In this document: positions 21,240-31,940 of the stretch, one piece after another | Position numbering within the stretch: position 1 is the first letter of the stretch | Layout: each line of letters begins with the position of its first letter | NCBI GenBank assembly: GCA_003427395.1 | Contig: BFEA01000013.1 | Coordinates: forward strand, 4,147,826-4,200,320 | Reading direction: 5' to 3' | Length of the DNA stretch: 52,495 bases | Source: Chara braunii | Lineage: Eukaryota > Streptophyta > Charophyceae > Charales > Characeae | Made by a program: the position numbers and the translations under genes | Notes under the pieces: generated by a model | What the model was told of the DNA's origin: nothing | What the model saw: only the letters and a program-made list of their open reading frames with translations | The model's database searches: none

Positions 21240-22366
21240 GACCCAATCTATAGTGAGCCGATGAAAAGAGTGAAGGAAGCCCCAGATAGTGAACCACATT
21301 ACCAAACCACGAACGGGTTGTTATTCAAGAAGACCAATGTTGCTGACAAATTATGTGTCCCCAATAGTGAAGAGATCCGTAGCCTGATCTTAGGGGAATG
21401 CCACGATTCAGAAGGACACTTCTAATGGAAGAACACCTTAGCTAACCTGATGATGTCATACACGTGGCCAGGAATGAAAGCAGACTGCATAGAGTATGTG
21501 CACATCTGCAAGGTTTGTCAGCACAATAAGACCACAACAAGAGCCCCGATAGGTTTTCTCAGACCCCTGCCTATTCCATCAGGACCCGAAGAGTCAGTTT
21601 CCAGCGACTTTATGGATACTGGGGTCAAAAGTAGGCATGGCAAAGGTCAAGTTATGGTCATAGTAGATCGATTTAGTAAGTACAGTTTTTGTTTCGCTAC
21701 CTGCCGAAGCGGGGACAAATTTAGTAATAGGAAAGTTCTTTGATTTCTGGGTAAGCGAGCATGGCATGCCGCTGTCCATAGTTAATGATAGAGATACGCG
21801 GTTTACTAGCCAGAATTGACTCGAGGATGATCGACCCATTCTGCACCGTTATGCACTTAGGAAATGGTTTGTGGATACTCCTTCCCCTCGCCCGAGGTAG
21901 AAGACCCAGATCTCATAGGCTGACCCGTTACCACCGAATTGGCAGGATCTTATGAAAGTCTATGGGTCTAAGTTGTTGATGTCATCAGACTGACACCCAA
22001 AGACGAATGGCCAAACAGAACAGATAAATAAGATCTTTCAACAACTAGTCAAATGTATATTAGACCAGATCAAGTGAACTGGGATGAGAAGCTTCCCAAA
22101 GTGGCAAGTGCCTATAATAACAGCGTTCATCCAGCTACCTGCAGGACTCCTAAAAAGCGACAAAATTCCTTCAGACCTCGGCGACCCTTCGAAGGATTAA
22201 ACCGGGACCAGATACAAAGACTACCACCTGGCACCCGAGATTTTGAGTTACAGCACAAGCAAGAAGTCGCGAAGGTCGTTGACAATCTTAGGAAGGCTCA
22301 ACATAGGATGATAGAGCAAGCTAACAAGCACCGCCGACCTTCACAGTTCTAGGTAGGCGATCTAGT
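21240..22366 (+). pseudogene. Element C integrase, interrupted
   Basis: The zinc-binding part (GECHDSEGHF, then CKVCQHN) and first catalytic Asp (SSDFMDTG) are followed by a frameshift near 21683 and VSEHGMPLSIVNDRDTRFTS with the second Asp. A 123-base segment flanked by GAATTG (21813-21818 and 21936-21941) then splits the core before WQDLMKVYGSKLLMSS and HPKTNGQTEQINKI, which keeps the Glu. Element D has an uninterrupted core at the same point. Stops lie at 21237 and 21424. Confidence 0.85.
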
Positions 22367-22814
22367 CTAGGTCAAGTCAAAGGAGTTTGCACCTGAGGAA
22401 AGCATCTCGCAGAAGCTCTTACCTGTGTATAGAGAACCATGGCCTGTCCTAGAAGTCAAAGGAGGAGAGGACAGCCCGTCATATACAATAGAGATTCCAC
22501 CACACCTCCACACGTACCCAGTCTTCCATGCATTCAAGTTGTTGCCTTGCACCATGTCCGACAGATTCCCTTCCAGGAGATCGATGATTCCGCCAGACAT
22601 GGATGGTGCATACGATATAGATCGCATAGTGGAAGAAGATCTGTTTAGGACAGGAGGTCGAGGTCGTCCCCAGAAACAGTATAAGGTTAGGTTCGCATAC
22701 CAGGAACCCGAGGAGGACCGATGGTTTATCAAAACAGAGCTCTTAGAAACCTCTCCCTACGTAGTACACGCTTATCAGAGAGAAAGAAAGAGTAAAGGTC
22801 CTATCTTGAGTTAG
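22367..22814 (+). pseudogene. Element C integrase tail with chromo-like domain
   Basis: KLLPVYREPWPVLEVKGGED and SYTIEIPPHLHTYPVFHAFK are the GPWEV-type integrase tail. FPSRRSMIPPDMDGAYDID and QKQYKVRFAYQEPEEDRWF follow, then ETSPYVVHAYQRE. The last block has the spacing of a divergent chromodomain. The frame is open from 22425 to the stop at 22812. Elements D and E carry the same block, which links the three families. Confidence 0.8.
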
Positions 22815-22835
22815 AGTGTTCTCGGAGGACCTCAA

Positions 22836-23925
22836 ATTTAGGATGGCGGGAGTGGAACGGTTTCACCCAATTAACCCGACATTTGCAGACACAGAGATTT
22901 GATCCCTAGACCTGAGCCCGAGCCCTGTATATTGACCCTGTGCGTTGAGTGAGATTCGATCCCTAGACCTGTGCCCGAGCCCTGTACATTGACCATGTGT
23001 GTTGAGTGAGATTCAATCCCTAGACCTACCCTGTACCCTGTACATAGACCCAGTGATCTGTGTGGGACTGGATCTCGTGACCTGTCCTACCCCCTAGGCT
23101 AGTCTATAGGTCGGATAGGAGGATTCAATCCCTAGGTCTGTAGATTAGGAAACAGGCCTGTTACCGTTAGGCTTAGGGAGGTATGTTCTAGAAGTCTCTA
23201 TCTGAGTCTATTGAGGCCTAGAGTCTGTTTGTAAGTCTGTAGGCTCTAGAAGGTCGTAGGTCCCTGTAGGCCAGTCCAGCCAGCAAGTACCAGGGGTAGG
23301 GGCTGCACGTGGGGAAGGTTTTGGACCACACGGTGGGTTCCACGCGTTTTGGCCCAGAAGGCCAAATGTATGGAAGTTTCCCTGGGCCAAACGTTTTGGC
23401 CCAGACCCACGCATTTTGAGTCAGGCCCGGAAACCTCCGCAGACGTATAAACACAGGGGCAACGTCCATCCATTCATTCATTCGCCTCTGAGCCATGCGG
23501 AAGAGTTGCCTTGGTATCTTGTGCATGGAGGTCTGCAGGTGCCGGGAGACGAAGTGGGCAGTGAGGAAGACAACGGCCTTAACTGGCCAGTGAGGAAGAT
23601 GACGACAACCATAGCTAGGAGGAGAAGACGACGGCGGCCATAGCCGCCCAGCTATTGTCACAAACAGGGTGTACAAAGTGTGTGTAGTTGTATAGCGTGG
23701 ACATTCAAAGTAGATCCTCGTACATGCGTGCAAGAGGGAGAGTGAGGTTGGTGGTGGAAACAGTGTTTGGCGACCATAACCGCAAGTTGTACACATGACT
23801 TGAACTGAGTTTAAATACAAGTTCATTGTCGACTCTGAGTTGAAAGAGTTTGGTTTTGTCATCAGTTCGTCTGCATGCATGTTGTAAGCAAACCTGAAGT
23901 CGAATCTGATTGCACTACCCCCCAT
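22836..23925 (+). repeat. Element C polypurine tract and LTR
   Basis: A purine-rich tract (GGATGGCGGGAGTGGAA, about 22840-22856) precedes about 1.07 kb of non-coding DNA. The first part has three imperfect repeats of a CCCTAGACCTG-type unit (22910-23035). A TATAAACACAGG motif lies at 23447-23458. The end is taken at CCCCCCA, just before TGGGGTCAAAAATGTG. Exact ends are uncertain because no second LTR is present. Confidence 0.55.
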
Positions 23926-24040
23926 GGGGTCAAAAATGTGTCAAGAGGAAGGAGAGACCAAGATAAGCACACTAAGGTTCAAAGGGCCGCAAATTATAAA
24001 TTTCAGAAAACATAAATTAAAAAATAAAGAAATAGATAAA
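23926..24040. repeat. Repeat unit left of element E
   Basis: TGGGGTCAAAAATGTG at its start resembles TGGTTTCGAAGTGTGTT near 33134 and GGTGTCAAAATGTGTG near 33228. An A/T-rich stretch follows that ends in GATAAA next to the element E LTR. The position after an LTR end would suit a primer-binding site, but no matching tRNA is recognised. Confidence 0.4.
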
Positions 24041-25047
24041 TGCAAGGAAAATGAGCAACAGCGAGATGACAATTCCAGATTACACCATCACATTGAAAGC
24101 CAGATAGTCACACCGTGTCCAGAGAGCAGCATTGCACCAATAATACACCAATGGAGGTTCGTAGTACTGAAAACCAATGTCAAGGAGAGCTTTCTCTCTC
24201 CGCCAACAACACAAGAGTCCAGTCCCTTCACACTCCTACTTGGCGCTCAGCGCCCAGCCTACTCCTACACAACTACAATCAGCCTACTAATTGACAATGC
24301 AACTGTTGACATCAGCGGCAACCCGAAGTACTTGAAGATGTTGCCCAAATGCAGACCATCACCAATACAAGGTATGTTCCCTCACATCATCATCATCATC
24401 ATCATCATCCTTCACCCTTCCCTGACTTTACACCCACGTCTTCCTTCCTTACACCCGAAGACCACTCATGCGCCTCACTGTAGTCCAAGCCCACCAGCTA
24501 TGGTGGCTGGGCTATGGCGCTGCCCTCAGCANCGCCCTTCTTCCCTGCACGACCGCACGTGCTGCACCTCGCCTCTCAGCGCCAGCAGCAGCCCACGAGC
24601 CTTTGCTCCAGCAGCGCTGCCGCTAGCATGCGAGTGCCTGAATGAGGCTCTGAGCGGCGAGCTCTTTCCTATATGGAAAGAGCCTGCCTGCTTCGCAGCC
24701 TGGTTGGACTTGGCCTGGGCCCAGACGCTTCCGGTAGGCCCCAGGATGCTGCGTGCGACTTTGCAGCTACTGGGCCTCTGTTGGTTGGGCCTCCCAACTG
24801 TCAGTGTATGAGGCTGCGTTTCTCGTCCAGGGCCTGCGTGCTTCAGAAAGGCCCAGAAGGCCGTTGAAATGTCTTGGTTGCTCGGCCTGTGCTTCGCTCA
24901 ACTAACTGGCGCGTCGCAACTGCCTGGACCCCAAATATGAAATTGACAATCAAAGGCCTCTTGTGATAAGTTAGGCCCGCCTTCACTTAGGGCGGGCACC
25001 ACTGCAACCGGGGCCCCTTAGGCCTGTCGAGGACCCAGATCCTCGCA
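24041..25047 (-). repeat. Element E 3' LTR
   Basis: On the minus strand it runs from TGCGAGGATCTGGG to CCTTGCA. It contains a perfect inverted repeat with 9-base arms GCTCTTTCC/GGAAAGAGC around TATAT (24661-24683). A second inverted repeat has GCCCGCC/GGCGGGC arms (24975-24997). An ATC-type microsatellite lies near 24384. A single undetermined base is at 24532. The open frames inside are not genes. Confidence 0.9.
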
Positions 25048-25066
25048 TTCCCTCCTCCTTTCCTTC
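25048..25066 (-). promoter_or_regulatory. Element E polypurine tract
   Basis: The minus strand reads GAAGGAAAGGAGGAGGGAA directly before the LTR start TGCGAGG. This is the expected plus-strand priming site for reverse transcription of a gypsy element. Confidence 0.85.
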
Positions 25067-25087
25067 GTTAGTGCTATGAGAAGTCTC

Positions 25088-26050
25088 TTAATCTGCAGGC
25101 ATCTTCCCTTTCAGTTCTCTTTCATAGCCCGCAATCACTTGAGGTGCTGTTCTCAGAAGTTCTTCTCGTGTGAACCAGCGATCTTCCTTGGGATCCAGAT
25201 GATGTTTGAAGCTCACACGATACTGCTTTCTCGGTTTAGGAGGGCGCCCTCTGCCTGATGGTCGAGGAACAGACATCATTCGATGCTCCACGATCTGGTC
25301 GACGTTCACCTCGCCATCCATGGTTGGGGGAAACATTGATCTCCTTGAGGGAAACTGGTCAGTAGCAGCGAAAGGTGCCAACTTAGAGGGATGGAACACA
25401 GGGTAAGTGCGTAAGTGCGCTGGAATATGAATCACGTATGAAGGCCCATCGGGTTGATCCCCTACAATGTCCAAGATCTCCCAGGGCCCAAAGTACTGTG
25501 GCATCAGTTTTCGTGAAATCCCCATCTCCTGACCCAGTTCAGATGACTTTACCCAGACTCCATCACCTACCTGAAAGTTAGAAGGCCGTTTGTGCTTATT
25601 CTCGGATGCGATCATAGCCTCCTGAGACTTCCTAATGTGTTCACCGGCCTGCTGCAACATCTGCTCATAATTAACAGCAAATTCTATGCTGCCAGGTGCT
25701 GCAGTGGGTTGTCTTTCTGGTAGCAGAAAGTCAAGTGCAGTTTTGGGCTTCCAACCAAGGTGCAACTGGTTGGGGGTCATCCTAGTAGTACTGTGCACAG
25801 CATTGTTGTACAGGCTGGCGACGAGAGGTAACTTCTCGTCCCAGTCATCCTGACTTGGCTTAATATAATGCCGAAGCAGGTGCTGTACTACCCGGTTCAT
25901 CTGTTTTGCTTGGCCATTTGACTCAGGGTGGTTCCTTAACGTCATCTGGAGCTTGGTACCCATCTGTTCAGCTGTCGACTGCCACAATTCGCTAGTAAAC
26001 CTTACATCCCTGTCACTTACTATTGACGTAGGTAGTCTGAAATCTCTGAC
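25088..26050 (-). pseudogene. Element E integrase, second half and chromo-like tail
   Basis: It follows the stop at 26051-26053 in the same frame. VSDRDVRFTSELW holds the second catalytic Asp. The expected Glu in the GQTE motif is replaced: NGQAKQMNR has Lys at 25904-25906. VGDGVWVKSSELGQ, FGPWEILD and IPAHLRTYPVFHPSK form the integrase tail. KQYRVSFKHHLDPKEDRWF followed by RTAPQVIAGYERE is the chromo-like block shared with C and D. The last part is open for 299 codons. Confidence 0.9.
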
Positions 26051-26572
26051 TCAGTTATCCAGAAACAGTTTGATGACATAGTCCGTTGTAGCAGTTTCTG
26101 GCATAGCGATTAGTCTTGCATACTTAGTAAAGCGGTCCACTATTACGAAGATGTGCCTTTTGCCAGACTTACTGGTCACAAGAGTATCCATGAAGTCCAT
26201 GGACACACTCTGACCAGGTCCTTCAGGAATCGGCAAGGGCTTGATAAGCCCAAGCGGAGCCTGAGTCCTAGGTGTGTCCCTTTGACAAACCTGGCATGTT
26301 TCAACATACCTTTTTGCATCTTGCATCATAGTGGGCCACCAAAACTTCTGCACTAGATTAGCTGAAGTCTTTTTGTAGCCAAAATGACCGTTTGCATCAT
26401 GACATTCCCCTAAAAATAAACTACGCAAAGACTCACTACAGGGAACACACAATCTTTTATTCCCTGCCTTCACAAGAAACAGCAAGCCATCTACCATCAT
26501 CCAAAGTCTTTTTGTCCTTGGTTTGAAATCTACGAATGATCTCATACATAACTGGATCTTGCTGATAGGCAT
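26051..26572 (-). pseudogene. Element E integrase, zinc-binding part and first core half
   Basis: GECHDANGHFGYKKT and CQVCQRDTPRTQAPLG give the HHCC module. SMDFMDTLVTSKSGKRHIFV holds the first catalytic Asp. It ends at LFLDN followed by a stop, and the frame then continues in the next segment. The upstream RT-RNase H frame overlaps it by about 115 bases in another frame, which indicates a one-base slip near 26495. Confidence 0.9.
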
Positions 26573-27737
26573 CCACCAATGATCGAGTTATGTCGCTGGA
26601 TATGCGAAATTCAGTCACTAGTGCGCCTAGATAATCCACCCGACGAGATAATGCATCAACCACTTTGTTGTACTCTCCCTTGATGGGATCAAGTTGATAG
26701 TCATACATGTCTATCACTTGTATCCATCTCTTGAGTGCATCAGAGAGCACTGGCTGTGTCTTGATCCAGCGCAAGGTTTCATGGTCAAATCTCACATAGA
26801 AGAATCTGGCTAGTAGATAATGTCTCGAATGAACCAACGCTCTATATAGGGCATAGAGCTCACGCTCGTACGTGGACTTTGCTAGTTTTTGGGATGGCAT
26901 CTTCTTACTCATATACTCGATCGGTCTCAACTTTTTCCCGTCCTTTTGCGCAAGGACCGCGCCTATGCCATATTGGTTGGCGTCTGTGGTTACGACAAAG
27001 GGTTGTTCAGGATCCGGGAGCTTGAGGACTTCGTAGTGTGTTAGAGCATACTTCAATTTCTTGAAGGCTGCCTCACACTCTTCTGTCCATTCGCAAGGGG
27101 TGTCAAGTCGAGTTAGATCTATTAGTGGGGAAGCTATAGTACTATAGTTCTTCACAAACGGAGGATAATAGCCCGTCACCCCCCAAAACGATCTGACCTC
27201 AGTAACAGTCTGAGGTATAGGCCAGTCACGTCTGCTGGCCACCTTGGCATCATCCGGCCTCAGTCCATTCGCTGAGATTTCATGACCCAAGTACAAGATC
27301 TTGGTGCGACCAAACTCGCATTTGTCCCAGTTAACCTTGTACTGGTGCTGTCTTAGGAGACGTAGCACTATTTTCAAGTGCTCAGCATGCTCCTCTATAG
27401 TCTTACTAAAGATAAGAATATCGTCGAGGTACACGATGATAAACTTGTCTAAATAAACATGAAAAATCATGTTCATCGCGTGCTGGAACGTACCAGGTGC
27501 ATTGCATAGGCCAAAGGGCATCACCACAAACTCGTACAGACCGTACCTGGTCTTAAATGCGGTTTTGTGCTGGTCCTCAGGTCTAATGGCAATTTGATGG
27601 TATCCGGACTCCAAATCTATCTTGGTGAAGTACCGGCATCCCTGCACTCTATCCAAGTGGTCGTCGAAGAGGGGTAGGGGCTCCGCGTTCTTAACGGTGA
27701 TGACATTGAGGCCCGTATAGTCAATGCACATCCTCAA
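26457..27737 (-). pseudogene. Element E reverse transcriptase and RNase H
   Basis: An open frame of 426 codons. RT shows MRMCIDYTGLNVITVKNAEP, FTKIDLESGYHQIAI, VMPFGLCNAPGTFQHAMN and the intact IVYLDDILIFSK. The connection LRSFWGVTGYYPPFVKNYST type sequence follows. RNase H has VVTTDANQYGIGAVLAQ, STYERELYALYRALVHSRHY, RFDHETLRWIKTQ and VVDALSRRVDY, so its acidic residues are kept. The start of RT lies just upstream (PSTSPYDAPVL) behind a stop near 27815. This is the best preserved enzyme domain in the window. Confidence 0.93.
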
Positions 27738-28295
27738 GGTACCTCCCTTCTTCGGTACGGATAGGACTGGAGCGTCGTAAGGGGAGGTACTAGGACGAAT
27801 CCATCCCTTCTATGTGAGTTCCTTGAGCTGGTGACGGCGCTCATCTAACTCCGGAGGAGACATCCTATAGATTCGTCCTCTAGGCACCTTACTACCTGGG
27901 ACAACCTCTATTGCATGGACAACCTCCCTCTCTACCATGCCTGTGGGCTCCTAAAAAAGGTCTGAATACTGAGCGACGACTGATTCTATCTCTGGGGGTG
28001 TTTTTACGGCCTCCCCTTTCTTAGAAACAAATACTAGATACATGCCCTCCTCGCGATTCTGCTTATGACAGTTATAAAAAGATGATGCACACATGCACCC
28101 GTAGTTTTCTATCAGACTGCTAGCTTTAAACTTCTGCAATCTAACATATCTACCGCTGGGCAATTTGTGAATCAACACCTTTCTATCCCAGTCAAATTGC
28201 GGTTGCGCGACCTCGAGGTAGTGCATACCTAGGAGCATGTCAAAGGGCAGTTCGTCACTAACCAGGAGGGAGATTCTACGGCTCACTTCCCCTCC
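27738..28295 (-). pseudogene. Element E protease-RT linker
   Basis: It holds SDELPFDMLLGMHYLEVAQP, the C-terminal hydrophobic part of gypsy proteases. It continues through MSPPELDERRHQLKELT, then a stop, then KGWIRPSTSPYDAPV at the RT start. Stops at about 27951 and 27815 split it. Confidence 0.75.
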
Positions 28296-28850
28296 TTAGG
28301 AGAAGGTATAGACTACATCCTTGACATAGTCTTTTACCAACATTTGGTGCTTGTTGGCCAGCGTAGAAGCTACAATTCTGCTAAGCCGCTGCACTTGGTC
28401 CCCTAAGCACAGTCTATCCACACAAGCACAATTGATGAAGTTTCGTGTAGAGCCTATGTCTGCGAAGGCGCCAACCTTGTGGCCACCTACATCAACCTCT
28501 ACCACGAAATGTTCACCCTTTGGACCTCTACTGATCATCGCCGAAGAGTCCCTGGGGTCCTTCCCTAACCACTCAGTCTCTAACTCTTCTAGAGCCTCAG
28601 ACACATCTCTCGAACAGAGCATCGGTGGGTCTGAATGTGTCTGCGGGGCGATACGTGGGTCACTAGCCTTAGCCAACGCCTGAAGTGGGAAAGCCAACGT
28701 TACCACTTCAGCGCGGGTAAGAGCGGCTAAAACTCCTACTGGCCCGAGGTGTTTCCCTGCGAAGTGCTCGCAGAAGCACTGCCAGAGTTCGAAAATAGCC
28801 CCACCACCGTTGGTGAGGCTACCCTCGTCAGGACCTTTTTGCCTCGGCAC
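28296..28850 (-). pseudogene. Element E aspartic protease, active site altered
   Basis: A 184-codon frame ends with GEHFVVEVDVGGHKVGAFAD and then IGSTRNFINCACVDRL. The usual DSG or DTG reads DIG (28452-28460), one base away from DTG. The following region matches the protease of element D (SRIVASTLANKHQMLVKDYV against SVVSKLADNREMVVSEYV). A stop at 28293-28295 precedes the C-terminal part. With Ile in the triplet it should be inactive. Confidence 0.85.
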
Positions 28851-28852
28851 GT

Positions 28853-29137
28853 TCAGGACGTCTGGCCATAATTGCCATAGTTCATGCAGGTGCCCCTAGC
28901 GACTCGGTCCCTCCACACCTCATACTCTAAACCAAGTTTTACCCATGCGGGTGTTTCTTGGTCGCCCTGACCCGTGGACCGTACTACCTTCTTCTTCCCT
29001 GTCCCCCTAGCCTTTTCCTTGATAGGTGCCACGACTCCCCCATCCGAAGTCTCACCGGTCCCATCATGCTCTGTCTCTTCCCCAAGGTGTGGGAAGTCGT
29101 CAATTTTTGTCGTCTGACCATCGTGGTCGACAAACAT
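28853..29137 (-). pseudogene. Element E nucleocapsid region
   Basis: A 94-codon frame overlaps the end of the capsid frame by one base. It is charged (KEKARGTGKKKVVRSTGQ) and ends with GTCMNYGNYGQTS. This resembles a zinc knuckle in which the second Cys is Tyr and the His is Gln. Its position between capsid and protease fits nucleocapsid. Confidence 0.65.
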
Positions 29138-29946
29138 TAGTTGACCTTTCTTTTCCAGTCCTGGGGTAGTCTCTTCTTCCTACCATCCCCCTGACTCTGA
29201 TGCGCAGATCCCAACTTTGCCTCTATGTCTAAGGCCTCCTTGCTGAAAGAAGCGAAGTTGTGCTGACCGACATAGGCCTCGTGTACCAGCTTTGTCCTTA
29301 CCTGTGAGGGTAGACATCTAAGGTAATCCGTGAGGAGTACCTGCTGGTCATAGCGCACACCAGGTACCACGAGCAGACGTTCTACGGTGTTCGTTAGCTC
29401 ACGAACATTCTTGTACCTTCTGGCACAGAGACTGTTGATTGCATCGATAGCCTTTTGAGCCCCTTGAGGGTCATGCCACCTGTTGTATACGAACCGTACA
29501 AACTCGTCCAATGTCTGGGCCTGGGCCCAGGCATCGAAGTTTTGACCGTAGCCCTGCTGCTGCACTAGGCCATTCAACCAACGGGCTGCTGACCCCTCTA
29601 AAAAGGAGGCGGCCACAACAACTTTTTGCTCTGGCCTGGTAAGTTTGTGCCTTACATAGGTAGGCACCGTCCTTACCCAGGTATCCATATCACCGTCCAT
29701 CTTCCTGTCGCCGGAGAAGGGCTTAGGACTCAGCAGGGGTATTTTGGGCATCCACTGCAAAGGCTGCATGGGCCCAGGGGCTTGCTGCAGTGGCTGCATA
29801 GCCACCGAAACAGGTTGCTGCACACTAACCTGGGCTTGACTTGACAGTGGGACTGTAGTAACCACTGTCGTCGATGGTACGGTTGAGACTCTATGAATCG
29901 GACCACTAGTTGCTACAAAACCACCTGGAGGGGGCATGCCATACAT
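29137..29946 (-). pseudogene. Element E gag capsid domain
   Basis: The frame begins with a Gln/Pro-rich stretch (QQPVSVAMQPLQQAPGPMQP). It has the retrotransposon gag fold: KPFSGDRKMDGDMDTWVRTV, VVAASFLEGSAARWLNGLV, LDEFVRFVYNRWHDPQGAQ and VERLLVVPGVRYDQQVLLTD. Length and order match the Retrotrans_gag family. The N-terminal part lies at 30042-30659 in another frame. Confidence 0.85.
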
Positions 29947-30041
29947 AGGCGAGAAAGAAGGCCCTACCAGGCCCCTGATGGACCCGCACCCGAAGGGGGA
30001 GCTACAGCAAACTGAGGGTGCCTCATCAATGGATGAGGAGC

Positions 30042-30659
30042 CTACAGTGCAACCAGAATTCGTTTCTGGCCTGCCACTAGTTCAGCCAACACCTCCTGCT
30101 GAACCGCTTGCGTCTCCGCCACACACAGGAGCGAGTTACACAGTGCTCGCATCGCAGGATCAAGTGTTGACTCATCTAGTTCTTCCAGCTTGCCTAGCTC
30201 CTGCAATCTACTACCTAGCCTAACTTTCCTCATGATAGCTCTCCTTCTCCTCTCTGCTGCCTCATCCAATTGCCGCTGCAACTCATCCTGAAGTTCTTCT
30301 GCTTTGAGGATTTCATAATCCTCCGGCGTGAGTTGGCTGACTCGCAAGCCAGCACTCTGGCTAATGGACCCCTGAGAACCACTCTGACTAACTCCTGACG
30401 AAGTGGATTGTGAACAGGTTTGCGACATGGTAGATGAAGTAGCCATGGCTGTACCAGTGCTAGCTGAAATTCTAGACCTGGCACTATCCTCAGCTGCCCT
30501 CGCTCTCCTTGTCGTTGCTCTCTCTCTAGCCTCTTTCCGAAATCTCCTCTTGTCTCCTGGACCTAACTCTAGGAAAGTCAAAGGTCGACTGCGAGCAGTT
30601 CCACGAGTAGTCCTACAGTCGTCCACTAACAACTCCTCACTAGTGCTTGCATCACTCAT
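30042..30659 (-). pseudogene. Element E gag N-terminal part
   Basis: 205 codons from MSDASTSEELLVDDCRTT, the first Met after the leader. An Arg/Ala/Glu-rich stretch and a Ser/Gln-rich stretch precede a coiled coil (KAEELQDELQRQLDEAAERR). The stop after GQKRILVAL, combined with the frame change to the capsid segment, implies a slip near 30045. Charged coiled-coil N-termini are common in this group of gag proteins (compare B and D). Confidence 0.75.
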
Positions 30660-31922
30660 GAGCTACAATGTGTGTGATCTAAACTAGAATCCACACTGAA
30701 TCCTACCTTAGCCTGAAACACAACCGATTACAAATCACAACTAACTTCGGTCGGCCTGAACAGAAATAGTTAGGTGATGTAGTGACAACTAATGTCAGAT
30801 CCTACAGGAAATATCACATCTATTTTTAGATTACCCTAGAACAGATTGCAATGCGGCAAAGAACTAATCTATCAGCAGCTGTCTGTCAGTTGTTAGTCAA
30901 GTCTGTAACAACTAGATAATCAAAAATAAACAATATCTCCTGTTGGAGATGTATACTGGATGGCAGATTGTCTAATGATTGCCACTGTGAACAGTTATCG
31001 GAATCCCCCCTCCCCCGGTATCCTTCTTGAGTTGTCACTTTGTGTCAACGTCCTGAGCATCTGGTTGAGCAGCGTGTCTGAAGGTGTGCGATCCGGCCCA
31101 CCCCTGTGCCCCAAGGCAACGCCGAACCTGCCAGCCCCTGCACATTATTTACCCTTGCATGCAACGAGCCTTACACCCGGTTTGATCTGGCTGATCAGGA
31201 GGCATTTAAGGAGATCCCCTGTAACTCCTCAGGAATTATTTAACGTCGCAGACAGGACGACTTTCACAGCCAGAGTCAACACCGAGTCCCCGCCAGAAAT
31301 ATTTAAAGACGGTCTGGTAAGTGTCTGTTCAAAGGGCTGGCATGCCCTGCATGACCTCTATTGCGCAAGCAGCAGAACCAAGGGCTTGCGGCAAAGCATG
31401 CGTGTACTGGTCCCAGCGGGTTGGCATGGTGACCGTGACCTGAGTGCTTCGTCCAGGGCCCTTTAGAGGCTTCGCCCGTCTCCCACCAGCTTGCTGCCCA
31501 GGAAGAATGTCGACTCTCAAGGTTGAGCGCTCGCGACACCTCACATCGAGAGGACTCTCAAGACAAGACTCGCTTCCTCACGGTAAGAAGTAATGAAGAG
31601 GGTAGACAAGGATGAGAGCAACATACCTCATAATGCTGCCCCCAACCACAGATTTCTCACCGGCAACCTGATGTGCATTTATGATGACCGGTCTTTGCCT
31701 CGGCACAACCAACAACAGAATGCAGTTCCACCTCGGCTTAATATGCCACATCAGCGAGCTCTCATCATCCAGCATACACCGTGTATGTCACCACATAGCT
31801 TCCTGGCGCGCCCACACAACCCTGGGCCGCCTTATGTTCAACGCCCAAGCCTTATCATTGCCCCACACCTCATGCGAAGCACCGAACAGCTATTGCGAAG
31901 AACCAATGATGCGCAATATGAA
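30660..31922 (-). other. Element E leader between primer-binding site and gag
   Basis: About 1.26 kb untranslated leader. Open frames on both strands (for example 168 codons at 30960-31466, plus) match nothing and have no counterpart elsewhere. A packaging signal would be expected here but cannot be seen. Confidence 0.6.
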
Positions 31923-31937
31923 CCAGCTCCGATACCA
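31923..31937 (-). promoter_or_regulatory. Element E primer-binding site (tRNA-Met)
   Basis: The minus strand reads TGGTATCGGAGCTGG three bases after the LTR end CCTTGCA. It differs by one base in its first twelve from TGGTATCAGAGC, the common plant site complementary to the 3' end of initiator tRNA-Met. Confidence 0.9.
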
Positions 31938-31940
31938 AAT

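Larger units (their letters stand above)
19995..23925 (+). mobile_element. Ty3/gypsy element C, 5'-truncated
   Basis: Its pol starts in the RT fingers (EIRPSLSPFGALVMFV), immediately after the A2 LTR. It goes on through RNase H, integrase, a chromo-like C-terminus, a purine-rich tract and an LTR. Protease and gag are absent at this end. The plus-strand gag at 10697-12540 probably belongs to it, separated by the A2 insertion and some loss. Element D is a second, more decayed copy of the family. Confidence 0.85.

Noticed and set aside
24041-24811. 295-codon plus-strand open frame
   Set aside because: It lies wholly within the element E LTR, opposite to the element, and is interrupted in the other LTR copy.
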